In this document: one piece after another, positions 25,001 to 37,500 of the stretch
How the letters are laid out: every line of letters starts with the position of its first letter
Numbering within the stretch: position 1 is the first letter of the stretch
The notes under the pieces: generated by a model
What the model was told of the DNA's origin: nothing
What the model saw: the letters and a program-made list of their open reading frames with translations, nothing else
The model's database searches: none
NCBI GenBank assembly: GCA_013399695.1
Contig: VXAU01000295.1
Location: forward strand, 112,272-176,271
Length of the DNA: 64,000 nucleotides
Direction: 5' to 3'
From: Formicarius rufipectus
Taxonomy: Eukaryota > Chordata > Aves > Passeriformes > Formicariidae
Position numbers and translations under genes: made by a program

Positions 25001-26704
25001 ATATTGAAAATGCAAAAAAAAAAATTAAAAAAAAAAACCAAAGACAAAAACAAAAACATAAACACAAAACAAACAGCATAACTCAGAAGTTCACAACTGC
25101 TTGATAGTCAGAAAAATTTCAGGAAAATTTAGTAAAAATTGGATAGAGGACCATACACCAAAATTGTGACACTGAATTTATCTCAGTCTATCAAATGTGT
25201 TCTCTTTTATCTCAGGAAATATTTCCCTGAAGCTGAGGGGAGGGGGGATGCGGGGCAGCTGTGCTTTGTAAATTATTATTTTGAAATGGAAGGAAAACCA
25301 AAACCAGAAGCACACGGAACATGAAAGTGCTTTCATTTACTGTTCTCTGCTGAGATCAAATTTCACAGAATCTTGTGTTAAAAAAATTTCCAGTTTGCTA
25401 CTCTGAAACCTAACTATAGAGGCTGTTAAGAATATTGCTTCTTAATTTTCCACTCAGTCCTGTTTGTAAGAATAACCTACAGGATCTGGAAAACAGTCAT
25501 AAATTATCAAGACCAGCCCCAAATTGTCCCATTGAGTGAAGTCTTCATGTGGGAAAGGGAGTAGAAAAATTTATGTTCTTGCAGGGGACAATGTCCAAAA
25601 CTTGCATGCATGAAAGGGGTAGTAACAAGCAGTGGTGTTTTAGCAATGGTGTTTTAGATGATGCTGATCCTCCAAAAAGTGGGAGCCACTCTTTCTGCAC
25701 TGGTAGGTGCATCCTTTAAAACCAGACCCTGTGCCCAGAGTAGTACAGCAGACTGAAAGAACAAGCCACAGAAAAGATGAGGTCACTAAACATCTTCCAG
25801 GTGACACCATTCTGCTTTAAAAGGAATGATTCCCCTGGAGGAGCTCCCAAAATGACAGTGTCATCCCCTCTCCCACTTTCTCCCCAGCACAAAGAGCAGC
25901 ACAAGCTTTATTCTTTGAAGTAATGAATGAACCTGAAGGATCCTCTGCCAAGCCATGCAAAATTAATTAGGTCGAGAGCTCGAGTGGCTTCAGGGTGACT
26001 GTTACACTGACATTTTTAAGCAGCCTCTGTGTAGCACAGCAGCCCTGCTGTGCCATCCCCAAGACCAGCATTATGGGACATGTTCATCAAATCACTGAAC
26101 ATAATCATATTTCCTTTTATAACTGTCATGGCTTCTTTCCTACATGCTCACTCCCCTCTCTTTTTCTTCTGCATTGTATTTATTATTATTTTGCCTACAA
26201 GAAATGAAAGAGTTCTGAAATACTGCTGGTTTGGGTTTTTTTCCTTTGTGCAATAGCTCCCTCTAATGTTCTATCTCTTTTTCCCTTCTATTTCCGGAGG
26301 GAGGAAAAAAACCTTTACGTTATACTTACAATTTGATGAAAAGAGTTTCTTTGGCCATTCTTCTGTGCTATGAATACATGCATATCAAAGCTCAACCTGA
26401 CGAGAATTTTACCTGGAGACCTGATATTCACCCAATGAATAGGCTTTGTCAATAGTACCAAAGAATTACAATATGATTAAAAAGACTATAAATATTACTG
26501 AAACTGGCTTCCTTTGACCACACTTCTTTGAGGTTTTTCAATGTTTCAAAGAACTATATGTGATATATTTGATAGCAGAGACACACTCACTGATAATTTA
26601 TTTATTTGTCTTGTTCCATCTCTGAGTAGATAAGCAGATGTGAACAGATGTGCTGTGCTGTTCTAACATCTCTTTTAGAAGCCTGTGAATAGAAAAGTGT
26701 TGGG

Positions 26705-26728
26705 AAAAAAAAAAAAAAAAAAAAAAAA
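26705..26728. repeat. Poly(A) run, 24 bases
   Basis: A perfect A24 is followed by C/A-rich sequence. No polyadenylation signal or target duplication is seen, so it reads as a simple repeat and not a retrocopy tail. Confidence 0.9.
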
Positions 26729-29589
26729 CGAACGCAAAAAAAACACACCCTGAACTAACCCGAACTCCAGGCACAAACAAACATATCAGTTACTGGTGTC
26801 TTTGAGTAATGGTGATTACACCACAGAGTAACAGAAGCAAGAGAGGCCATTCATTGGAAAATGAATTTAGGAAAAATTATAAAAGACAAAAAGGAAAATA
26901 AAAAAAAGGAAAGCAGACAAAACAATGTGTGTGAGAAGCAAAGGGTCACAGAATGAACGATCAAAAGACTTTAAAAAGAAGTAGGTCACAGCCATTACCC
27001 AGGTCATTCCCCTGCACAGTGTATGTGATGTCCTAGATGTGAAGAAGGTCGATTTCTTCTCCTCAGACACAGAACTCCAAAATACTGCAGTTGTAGTTGT
27101 TTTCAAACAAACTGCTCTTTGAAATCCTGTATTTGTGCATGCTCAATGTATTGACATCCAATTTCCTATTTCAGGGTGAAAATAGGTTTTCCATCCCCAG
27201 AAATATCACAAAATCCAGCTAACATCTGGCCATTCAACGTAAAGGCTGTTTCAAGGACCACTGAACATGAGTAAATAGTTATAGCAAGCTAATGGTCAAA
27301 GTTGAAAGCAACCAGAGCACTTAGCAATTAATTAGCATTCTTGTTTAAAACAAAACAAAACAAAGAACTTGGAACAGATCTCTGAAATTTGTTGGATCTA
27401 AAGGACTAAGTTTTACATTAATTTGTTACAATTAAGATTTAATCTTTTTTATATTTACTTTTCATGTGTGCTATCAGAAAAAAAAAAAAAGTCTTCAGAG
27501 GAGCTTCTCAAATTTAAAACAATCTTTAAAAATCTTTGAAAAGCATATTATCTTCCCTAGAAGTCAGGGTTTATGAAATATGGTTGAAATTTATTACTAG
27601 GGATTTTTTTTTATCTGCTTCCAGGAACCTCAATTTGAGAACATTTTAACTACTAGGTAAACAGAAACCTATTCATGGTGCATTTTTATTAACAGAACTT
27701 GTTTTAATTGTAAAAAATAAAAGCTTGATATTAAATCAAGAGCTCCACAAGTTCCTCAATTGCCAGTCAAAAAAACTACTTATTTTTACAAATTACCACC
27801 ATCATATATGCTGACATTTTCATTCATGTCAAAGTTGTCAGATCTTATGATGTCAGTATGACATTTTAACTTTAAACTGAGCAAAAGAATCCATGTGAGT
27901 GTTCAGACAGGTACATCAGAGTCTTTGAAGTTAAATTTCTGACTATTATGCATCCACAAACATAACTGTCTCTCAAAGATGTGGTCTCAAAAAACTAGCA
28001 TTTAAATATTTAAATATATATAGACAAATCTCAGTACAGTCACTTCAGGGTAAATACAATAGTAAAATAAAATAAAGTAAAATAAATAGTGAAAACAATG
28101 AAAATGCCCTGAAATGCAGGTAAATTGTGTGATAAGAGGACATGAATTTAAAGAGGAAAGTTCTTCATGGTGGGCACAATTACATTTCAACATTTAATAG
28201 CACCCTATCCTCTGGAGCACTCTGCTGGAACACAAAGTCTTTGGTGAGCAACTTGCTGGTCCTTCTGTGCTTTGAAAGAGTAGAAAAAGGGAAGGCAACA
28301 GCATTCAAAGGCACACCAGCTCCAGTGCAGAGGGGGGAAATTCAACCCACATATTTGTGAGAAGGATGCAATAAGGGGCACATCTGGAGTTTTCCAGGCT
28401 CCCTCAGAGCTACAGCACTGCCAACTCTATTGGCCTGTGAGCAGTGTGGTACTGAAACACCGTGCAGTGCTGGTGGGAAAGATTACAGCTGCCTGCACCC
28501 AGGACAAGCCTCAACAATGGGTTGGATTGCTTCTTCCACCTCTCCAGGCTCCAAGTGAGGAATATACCACAGAGAGTTTAAATTCAGAGCTGAGTTCAAA
28601 GCTATAGGAAAGAAACAAATCCAAATTAGTGAGGTGGTTTCACACCCACGGTGGGGAGGGGGGGGTGGAAATATTGGTTTTTATATTTTAACAATGAACC
28701 AGAAAAAAATCCTCTATATACTCTGGGCTACACAGGGTTTCCCAGGTGATATTTCTGTGTTAGCCAGGTCTCAGCTTTCATCCAGGGACCAGCATACTTC
28801 TCAGTTCCTGTTTACATCTTCAGGCTTCCCAGTGCTTATCTGCACACTGTACATATAACTTCAGCTCACGCATTTTAATTACATAGGAATCCAGTTCTCT
28901 CAGAGCCTCTCATTGCATCTGCCAGGTTGTGTGGTAACAGGCTTGACTCCCTTACAGCATGACCAGGGTGGGAGACCCATGGGCATGGGGAGTGCCCCCA
29001 CTGCCACCTCTGTGCACTCTATGTGGCCAGCTGTATACACTTATATACCTGTGTGTGTATGTACATGAGTTATGTGTGTGTGCATGCATTTTGCTCTTGG
29101 GAATACATGCTCAGTGGTGATGGTGGCTGAACCTGAGGGCACAGGGCTGCAGCCACCCCTCCTCTGCCATGCTACTGGCTTCAGCAGCTCCATGTCAGTA
29201 TTTCGTACTTTGCATCCTCAAAGCTTTCACAGAGGAATCACATTCCTTTTTAGTATGGAGGGGGAACTTCTGTTTTATGGCATAAGCCTTTGAAGATCCA
29301 CCAGCTCTCCTTTACTGAGCAGATTTTTTTTCAGGTTCTTTTGCTTTACTTCAGATCGTTTCCGGTGTGCTTCTGTAGACTGAATACCTCCTGGCAGCTG
29401 AAGCACTCCTGGACCCCTTTTTTTGAGGTGGTCTCTACTGAAACACCAAATCAGGGCAAGAAGGAGTGATGAGGGAATTTATTTCAAAAGAACTCTGCTG
29501 ACCCAAATTATAACGCTAATGCACACACCTTAAATGACCAGATTAAAGGTCATTAGAGGTCAGATTAGATTTGAAGAGGAAAGATTTTT

Positions 29590-29608
29590 AAAACAAACAA
29601 ACAAACAA
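29590..29608. repeat. (AAAC)n short microsatellite
   Basis: About four and a half AAAC units are followed, after a short gap, by a related CAAACAAAC patch near 29639-29652. Confidence 0.85.
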
Positions 29609-30771
29609 AGCCAACAACAAATTAAAAAAAAATAAAGAAACAAACAAACAAAAAATATTATACCGGCTTCTTCTCCCATTGGAGCAAACGATAGGCTAAC
29701 TGCCTTAATTTAGGAACTTAAACAAGATGTCTAAATTTGCTTCTGTAGACATCCTTCCCCAGCTTTCTAAGGGACCTTCATTTCAATCAGAATGATAATA
29801 TTTCCTTTTTTTCCAGTCTCCTTTTATTTTCTCTTATTGATTTACTTGTTACCATCATAACCTTCAACTTCTAGATAATACTGGTCACACACCTAAACCT
29901 AAAACCTAAGGAAGGCGTTATCTTTCTTTACTGTAGATAAATTAACTTTCTGTTGTATCTGACTATGGACACCTGCATTAACTGTCAGATGGAACACTAC
30001 GTTGCGTTTGTTTCAAACCTGATATCTACAAAATCCTCTAAACTTGCTTTCCTCTGAATGCAGTATTCCCCAAATCCCACTTCAGACAACATCCAGGAGG
30101 AGCTGAACAAAGTGAGGTTTTAGACAGCCTGGCTCCTACTATTGCTAGTGCTGCTGCTGAAATAAAGGTGGTATTATCATCTGATAAGGCTTTCTGCAGT
30201 GCCATGCCTTTCTAGCTGTTTGAGCTTAATTGTACATGTTCCCGTGGAGGTCAAAAAAGCATAGAGCTCTCTCTTCTGGTTCTCCAATACATCATTTCTT
30301 CTGACAGCTGAGTAGGGCAGAGAGGCATATGTATTGTGCATTTCCAAGTACAATCATTGTATTGTCTCCATCATAAGGAAAGTAGTAATTACTGATGCAT
30401 TTAAATAAGAAGCTCTCTGCAGCTAAGCTACCTTGAGTATTTTCTGAAGGTGAGATGCTGTGTACTACCCATGAGAAATGGGCTACTGCAAGGAAATGAA
30501 CAAGACAGGACACATTGAAAAGCAGGATACACTGAAAAGTGGTGTGAGTGATGTTAAGACATTCCTGCATGTTTCATGCAGGTGAATATTTTTCCCTTCA
30601 TCTTATGGCAGGCAAGCAGGCTGTGGAACTACTGGAGTAGACAGGCAGCAATGGTATCTAAAAATAATTATCTGTAAAAGAAAGACATCGCTATATGAAC
30701 ATGTAGTTAAAAATACTCCAGTGGAAACAAGATCAGAATATACAGCATTTACATTAAGCTGTGTATAACTA

Positions 30772-31745
30772 TGTAGTGAGTTGGCCCTGACTGGATGCCA
30801 GGTGCCCACCCAAGCCACTCTATCACTGCCCTCCTCAGCAGGACAAGGGGAGAGAAAATATGATGAAAGACTTGTGGATCAAGATAAGGGCAGGGAGAGA
30901 TCACTTGCCAGTTACCATCTTAGGCAAAACAGACTTCACTTGGGCAAATTAAATTATTACCTGTCAAATCAGAGTATGGGAGTGAAAAATAATTCTCAAA
31001 ACACCTTTCCCCACTACTCTATCTTTCCAGAGTTGAAGTTTATTCCTTAATTTTGATACATCCTCTTCTGCAGCATCACAGTTCTTCCCATGAGCTTCAG
31101 TGCTTTGTGAACTGCTCCAGCGCGGGTCCCTTTCACGGGTTGCAGTCCTTCAGGAACACACTGTTCCAGCACAGGTCCCCCATGGGGTCACAAGTCCTGA
31201 CAGCAAACCTGCTATAACATGGACTCTTCCCTCCACGTGGCCACAGGTTCTGCCAGGATCCAGCTCCAGCATCAGCTTCCCATGGGGTCACAGCTTCTTT
31301 TAGGCATCCACCTGCTCCAGCAGGACGGTCCTCCAGGGCTATAGGTGGATATCTGTTTCACATGGATCTCCACGGGCTCCAGGTAGGCAGCCTTCTCCAC
31401 CATCATCTTCCCTATAGGCAGCAGAAAATCCTTAGCTCCAGCAAGTGGAGCACCTCCTCCATCTCCTTCTCTGCTGACCTTGGTGTATAGGTTGTCCTTC
31501 TAATGTTCTTACTCCTCTGCTCACTCACTCCAGCTGCAGTTGCCTTAGCACAGAAGTATTCTCCTATTCTTAAATCTTCTATCCCTGGAGTGCTGATGGG
31601 CTCAGCCTTGGCCTGCTGCACATCTATCCTGGACCCAATTGGCATTGGCTTTATTGGACAAGAGGTAAACCTCTGGCATCTTCTAATAGAAGCCACTCTT
31701 GTAGCCACCCTGCTACCAAAACCTGGCCACAAAAACCCATTAAAA
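30772..31745 (-). mobile_element. Avian ERVL-like LTR, family C, nearly complete (copy 2)
   Basis: The plus strand starts TGTAGTGAGTTGGCCCTGAC and ends near CCACAAAAACCCATTAA. The minus strand therefore opens ...AATGGGTTTTTGTGGCCAGG and closes in ...CACTACA, close to a widespread avian ERVL-type LTR that starts TGTATTGGGTTTG. Shared words with copy 1 include 'AAGCCACTCTATCACTGCCC', 'GGGGAGAGAAAATATGATGA', 'ACTTGTGGATCAAGATAAGG', 'AGGCAAAACAGACTTCAC' and 'GGGTCACAAGTCCTGACAGC'. Compared with copy 1 it lacks part of the repeat-bearing region around 31060-31110 but keeps about 680 bp more of U3. The polyadenylation signal has become AATAAT (complement of about 30953-30958). Both edges are approximate, and no target duplication is resolved. 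No internal retroviral genes are present. Confidence 0.85.
31100..31400 (-). repeat. Imperfect direct repeats inside the LTR U3
   Basis: Units of about 45-50 bp share the core 'CTCCAGC(A/G)(C/T)', followed by 'GGTCC' and then 'CA(C/T)GGG(G/T)TCACA/GCAG'. They recur at about 31112, 31165, 31215, 31262 and 31310, and copy 1 carries the same unit at about 18890-19060. Many CACGGG cores have become CATGGG, which is CpG decay. Repeated U3 units often act as enhancers in LTRs; that role is only inferred here. Confidence 0.7.
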
Positions 31746-33690
31746 GCCAATCATTTTGCAGTGTATTATGGGTTGTTTCTGGATGCCTATTAACATACAC
31801 TGATACATATACAGAAAAAACATAATGCCCGTATGATTTCAAAGCAATTTCATGTGCACCCAAAGAACAAATATAACTGCAACTGTTGTAACCTAGGAAT
31901 TAAGAAAAGGGGAAGGAAGCAGAATAGTACCAGGAATAAATGTATTGCTTCATAGAGATAAAATAATCAGCAGTTGTAGAAAGACAAGTATCAGACAGAT
32001 GTCTCTAGGAGCTTCCTGAACTCCAACTTGCGGTTACTGCCAATGTGCAGCTCTTTACCCTGAGAGAGTAAGAAAAAGACATAGTTGATTAATATAATTG
32101 TCTCATACCTCATTAGACAGCTAACCCTTGCTGTGCATTAAAGGCTTTTTCCCAAGTCTGTTCTGGCACCACATCAGAGAATTACTTTCTAAATATAATG
32201 TAGTGTATAAACAAGGTTAGCTTCAATTTTTATGGCTTGCCCCAAGGTTTGTGTTCAGTGTTTCTTGATACAATAACAGGGAGCCATGGGACTTTACCTC
32301 TGTCTCTCTATACACCACTTCCTCCTCTAAACACACAAGTTAGGAATACATCCAGAATAAAGGAAATGTTGAGTTTAAAATTCAAAGGGATTTTTCTGTT
32401 CTGGATGAAAGAGGACACATTTAGTTTGAACACAATTTGTACTATGGACTTTTTCTGCCTTTGGAATGAATTATGCACAAACTTTGTACAGATCTAGCAA
32501 ATGCATATTTTGGCTCATGATATGGAACAAAGCCATATGTTAACATGAAAGTAGGGACTAGAACTCAGATAACTCAGAGATTGCTGGCTAGTACCAGTGA
32601 AATCACTTCTAACAGTTCAACCTTTCCAAAAAAGTGCAAAAGTTAGGTTTTGCTAAGAAAATTAATCTCACTGACGTCAATGATTTTTTTTTTTTCAATT
32701 TGTCAGTTAGTTAGCAATGGAGGAAGCTGAGTAATCAGTGGATCTTGTTTAAAATAAGAAACCATACACTTGAAATATATCTTGAACTTACGGGTTTTTT
32801 AAATTTGGAATAGTTAAGGATTTTCATAATCTTCTCTGGTTTATAGCTTTCCATTCAAATTTAGCTGAATACTGAACATTAAAAAATCAGTTTCATTTGT
32901 ACAGATGCAAAAGTCCTCTGCTGAATTTGCATAACTAGGTTTATTCTTTCTCTACACTTTTCTCAGAAGCTTTTCTTTTCAGTGAAAGAAAATACAAAAA
33001 AAAAAAAAAGAAGAGTGAGGAAAGAGCTCCATATATGAGGTCTCAAATATTCCAGCTAAGTCTTCCTTTGGCAATGCAGTTAGAAGCTGATACATCAAGG
33101 AGCTTCAGCTTTGATAATCAAAGAAATACATCTTTTGTTGTTTTAAGTTCAAGGAGGTTTTAGTGAAAATCTGACTTCTCCTTAGAGAAAAATAAACATA
33201 TTGGACACATATGCTTCTGTGCCACTGAACTTCCTAGAATAGCTTCATAAATGGTCATGCACATTTATTATTTTTATTTTTTGGTCATCTATTTGCAGCC
33301 CCCCAAAACAGACAATGCTACATCTTAGCACTACCCTGTTGTTCAGGACTCTGGACCAGCCTTGTGCATGAATCTGCTGCAAATTTTTTTTTCACTTGGT
33401 TCATGTAGGCATTCTAACTTACCACAAAAGAACATGCAGAATACTACTTGGTAAATTTAAAAAGTTCTTCAGGGAATTAAATTTTCCTTCAGACTGGTAA
33501 ATTGGGTTATTAATGTTAGATGGCATAAGAGCAGCTTCATAGAAACCAGGCCATGTTATGGTAATCTTGCAATGAGTTTCTTGACAGGATTATTGGAGGG
33601 AAAAACAATAATCTAAATTTATATATTCAAGGAACGTTTAATGTTTCAGGTATTATGTATAACAGTAAATAAGAAAGGCATGCCTTTATT
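31746..33690. other. AT-rich unassigned DNA
   Basis: I see no gene or repeat family. An A-rich run lies near 32998-33010, and a full CRE palindrome TGACGTCA at 32672-32679 sits in an otherwise AT-rich context. Confidence 0.55.
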
Positions 33691-33791
33691 AGAGACAGTG
33701 GGCACAAATTTATATAAGAGAAATAAAGATCCTATTACAGTAAGAGTGGTCAGTGGACCAGGTTGGTGTGGGAGATTGTGGAATCCCCATC
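33691..33791 (+). mobile_element. CR1 3' region, left part (interrupted by LTR)
   Basis: 'GACAGTGGGCACAAATTTA', 'CAGTAAGAGTGGTCAGTGGA' and 'GGTTGGTGTGGGAGATTGTG' match the CR1 region that encodes the end of ORF2 (family: GGGTGGTCAAACACTGGAACAGG...GAGGTTGTGGAGTCTCC). The copy is interrupted after CCCATC (33786-33791) by a solo LTR and resumes at 34385. The left edge is approximate because similarity decays upstream. Confidence 0.75.
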
Positions 33792-34384
33792 TATCCGGGT
33801 TTGGATATATGTGTAGAGCCTCGTTGGAGTGTTTGGTGGTGTGATGGCCGCAGCGATATGATATTAGTCTCCTAGGTTAGACTTTCCAGTCCATGTTCCT
33901 AGGAGAGGGGGCGGTGCTCTCCCCTGGTTCCCCCCCCGGCCACGTGGTGCCTGAGCCCTGGGAAAAGGACAAAGACACCACAGCAGCTTGGAGAGGGTGC
34001 GAGCAGAGAGAGTTTATTCAGGAAGCAGGGATTTTTTATAGTCCCTTGGAGGGGGTTCAGATTCTCCAATGGGGGAAAAGGTATTGTGTGGCTTTGGGCC
34101 AACAGGGATGAGGGGATTAACATATAGGCAGGGAAAGGTTTCAGGTGGCAAGGTGGGTCACGCCCCTCTGTACCATGAGGAGGGGTCACAAAGGATCTCT
34201 GGGAAGCACATGGTTTTGGGGAAGTGGTACAAATGGATCCTGGGAAAGGGAACACATGGATTCTGGGGGGGGACATACATGGCAAAGGTAAACATACATT
34301 TTAAAGCATCAGTTCAAGGCATTATCAGTTACATTCTGCATCATTTCAAGGTATTATCAGTTATATTCTTAATCCATCCCCACA
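33792..34384 (-). mobile_element. Solo LTR of an avian endogenous retrovirus (family A-related) with exact 6-bp target duplication
   Basis: The 593-bp block is bounded by the same hexamer on both sides, CCCATC at 33786-33791 and 34385-34390, and it splits a CR1. On the minus strand it starts TGTGGGGATGGATTAAG and ends ...AAACCCGGATA, so the terminal CA has become TA. TATAAAAAA (complement of about 34032-34039) and AATAAA (complement of 34013-34018) give a TATA box and a polyadenylation signal about 20 bp apart, as in the 2702-3215 LTR. The alignable core around these signals suggests one wider family. The 6-bp duplication favours a betaretrovirus/ERVK-like class, but this is inferred from the duplication length alone. 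No viral genes remain. Confidence 0.8.
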
Positions 34385-34545
34385 CCCATCTTTGTGACTG
34401 GAGTCAAAACCCAGCTGGAAACAACCCTGAGCAACCTCCTCCAACAGATCCTGCTCTGAGCTGGGAGTGGGAGTAGGGACCTCCAGAAATGCCTTAAAGC
34501 CCCAGCCATCCCTTCAAACTCAGCCACATTAAAGTATTGATTCAG
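34385..34545 (+). mobile_element. CR1 3' end, right part (continuation after LTR)
   Basis: After the duplicated hexamer the CR1 continues: 'GTCAAAACCCAGCTGGAAAC', 'CCTGAGCAACCTCCTCCAAC', 'GATCCTGCTCTGAGCTGGGA' and 'GGGACCTCCAGAAATGCC' followed by 'CCCAGCCATCCC'. This is the standard CR1 3' UTR (family: CTGAGCAACCTGCTCTAGCTGACCC...GACCTCCAGAGGTCCC). It fades out near a 'GTATTGATTCAG' remnant of the terminal repeat. Confidence 0.8.
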
Positions 34546-37500
34546 TAGAAACATTTAAAAATTAAATGAATTTTTCTTTAATGTGCACAATACTTGACCA
34601 AAAATACTAAAAATAATCATTACACACTTCAAAAGAGAGAATTATCCCTTTTTAAAAAGAGACATATTTTAAGTGAAATTTAATCATATACTTTAAAAAT
34701 AAGTAACAAATATACACATAGCAGCAGAAAATTAGTAGATAAAATAATTTAGTATTAATAAAAAATTATATACTCTTCTGCTTTCACAATTTTGTAGGAT
34801 CAGCTATAAATCCTTTTCAAGTACTTTTGTTAAAAAAAAAAAAAAGGCAACAACAAAAACCTAAGAATTTAAACCTTCTGTGTAAAATTAAATTGGCCAA
34901 TGAAATTCAAAGCTAAATATCATTGCACCAGGCCTGCTGTAAGCTTTGATTCATATTTTGAGTCACAGCTCTGTGGCTTAAATATTCTAGTGGGTCAAAT
35001 ATTCATTTATTCCTTAAGGTGTGTAGCAGTAGGACAAGAGGTAATAGGAAGATATTTGGCTGCTGTTGGAAAACAATGTCTGACTCAATGTAACAAGAAA
35101 TAAAGTGGATTAATTAAATTATCTGGGGTTTTTTGATCCTTCAGCATTACTAATGACAGTAAAAAGCCTTCTGCTTCAGGAAAAAAAAACAAAAAACAAA
35201 AAACAAAAAACTAAAAAAAAACCCACACAAGCTATTGACCTTAAATGTAACTTTACAGAACTTGAATTTACATATTATTCTTTCCAGTTTCCAAATGTCC
35301 TTCTCTTTGGGAAGTGGGTAGCAGACTTCTCTCAGTGATGATTTTACAGTTTCATCAATCAAGGTCAGCAGAATGGTCCTGACGTACAATTTGTTCTCTC
35401 GTTTGGTATCTACAGGTCATTTCTCACACATTCAATTTAATTTCAATTCCTTCAGGATTTTGATTTTATTTATTTAAAAGTGAGAATGACAAAATGGAAT
35501 TTAGTTTCCTTTCTTTTTCTTTTTTTTAACCCCTGTGCCTCATCCACCAGCCCGAACTGAGGGACTTTTGCTGTTTTTTTCCTGTCTTAAAAATCTTCAG
35601 CCATTATGGTTTACAGCACATTTTTGGGACTTAGGTAAACAACTAGAAGACAACTAATGTCTAGCATCCCTGGGAGACAGCTGATCAGGCACATAAAGGT
35701 TAGATTTCCTCTATGCATGCCAAGTTTATCAGGGCAGATGAGCCCCACAAAGCTTGAAATTCATAGAGGTTTGTGCTATGCCATTTAGGCGTTCCTTACA
35801 GTTCTAGCTGTCACCATCTGCTACTGCAAAAAAGAGGCAATATTGGACAAAACTCCTTACAGTTGTCATTTTGATATTGCAGAAAATAGGAAGTGACTAT
35901 GGTAGCCTTTGCAAAATATATTAAGACATTTCTACTTTTTTTATTTGAAATTTAAGATTTGCCTCTGTATATATATACTTAGTTATACAAAGCATAGAAT
36001 TCTGCTCTCTTTTAGAGTAATCTAATAGAGTAAATTAATGAACTGGATCATTTCCACATACAAAGTTTTGCCATATGTTGCAGTTAAAGTGAGATCCAAA
36101 GGCAGGATTTAGTTCATTAAGGTTCCTATTCTCTTGCTGCTTCTTTTTCTCTCCTGGATCAGTGAAAGTATTTATGCATTTTGATTCTCTTTGCACCTTA
36201 GTTGTCTAGAGAGGGCTACTTTTATCACTCACCTTCCATTGATTGTCAAATGTTATAATACTAGATTAATTTTTATTTCATCATTCCGATCAATTTTAAC
36301 AACAACCAAAAGAATAAAAATAAGAAATACTTTGAATTGTGATTTTCTTTTTTTCTGAGGCCCTGAAGTTCTGACTGAATTATACATTATTTTTTATCTT
36401 ATATTCCTAAAAGTAGACCCAGGTAGATACTTCAGAGTCCAAATACCAAATTTTAAAATGTACATTTACGACAAAGAAAATAGATATAACTATTTTTCCT
36501 TTTTCCACCTAGATTCTAGACTGAATACTCAATAATTTTGTCCTATAGAAGATCTGTCACAAATACTAATGTGTTTGTCATGAGAAAAATGCCTTAGAGC
36601 ACTTCACAAAGTGATACATGAGTAAAATCTACTAAAACTGCCCTACAATGATATAAAAATAAAGAAATGTTATAATAGCCTCTATTCACGAAGAAGGTAT
36701 AAAAAAGGTTGTTATAAACATTTTTGTTTGAACACCAGTAAAAACGCAAAAACTAGTCACCTAAATTCTTATTTCTCATTACTGTTTACTGCAGCTTTAC
36801 TCTCCTACAGAAGAGAGGCAACCATAAAAGAGAGAACTGATACTATCTGACAGATCTCTTCAGAGCCCCTGTTTTGTTAGTTTGAAAACAGAAGGTAGCT
36901 CTTGTAACTCTAGTTCAATAAAGCCCCTTATGGCTTCAAGCTGTTATCATTAAAATCAGACTTTCTGTGGGCCAGAAGGGGCTCCTTGGGTTCCCTCTCC
37001 GTGCCAACTGTGCTCTGCAGTTAGAGCTGAACCCACAGGAGTGCACACCTGTGTGGAGCTGACACGCTCAGTTTTAAATCACATGCATTATGTGCCTTCC
37101 ACAGGGAACAATATTTCCTGAAAATAATCCAATCAGACAGAACAAGTGACTCCTATATGAATCAAATCTCCTTATATTATCACACACTTGAGAAAGATGG
37201 AAGAGACCAAGCTGCAGCTTCCAGCATGTGGGGCTGAGTCATTTGATCATAGGATACAGTCAGGGAAGGGAGCGGCTTTGCCCAGCTTAATTCTAGCCTT
37301 GAGATATTATCAGGCACTGTTTGGTGTTTGAAAAAGTAAATTTGCAGAAGCAGGGAGAAAAAAGAAAGATTTGGAGGGCTATTGTGGTTTGAAGCAAATG
37401 TGGGTTTTTTGTTTTGTTTTTTTTTTTTTTAATAAGAAATTTCTTAGTATTTGATGACCTCTGGTGGACAGGATTCCATCTGCAGGTCTTCCAAATGAAA

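Larger units (their letters stand above)
19063..30771. other. 11.7-kb AT-rich stretch without recognisable genes
   Basis: I find no repeat family and no convincing exon. Minor features are a 24-base A run at 26705-26728, an AAAAT-type run at 28062-28088, an AAAC run at 29590-29608, G-rich patches near 25238-25256 and 28651-28667, and a splice-acceptor-like pyrimidine tract ending in AG at 25886-25887. Stretches such as 19430-19610 have the motif density of conserved noncoding DNA, but this cannot be tested here. Confidence 0.55.

Noticed and set aside
24777..25079. 100-codon minus-strand frame rich in Phe/Cys/Leu
   Set aside because: Most of it translates A-rich low-complexity DNA (25010-25075).
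31412..31793. 112- and 96-codon frames on opposite strands
   Set aside because: Both lie inside the LTR at 30772-31745 and have no retroviral or host protein similarity.
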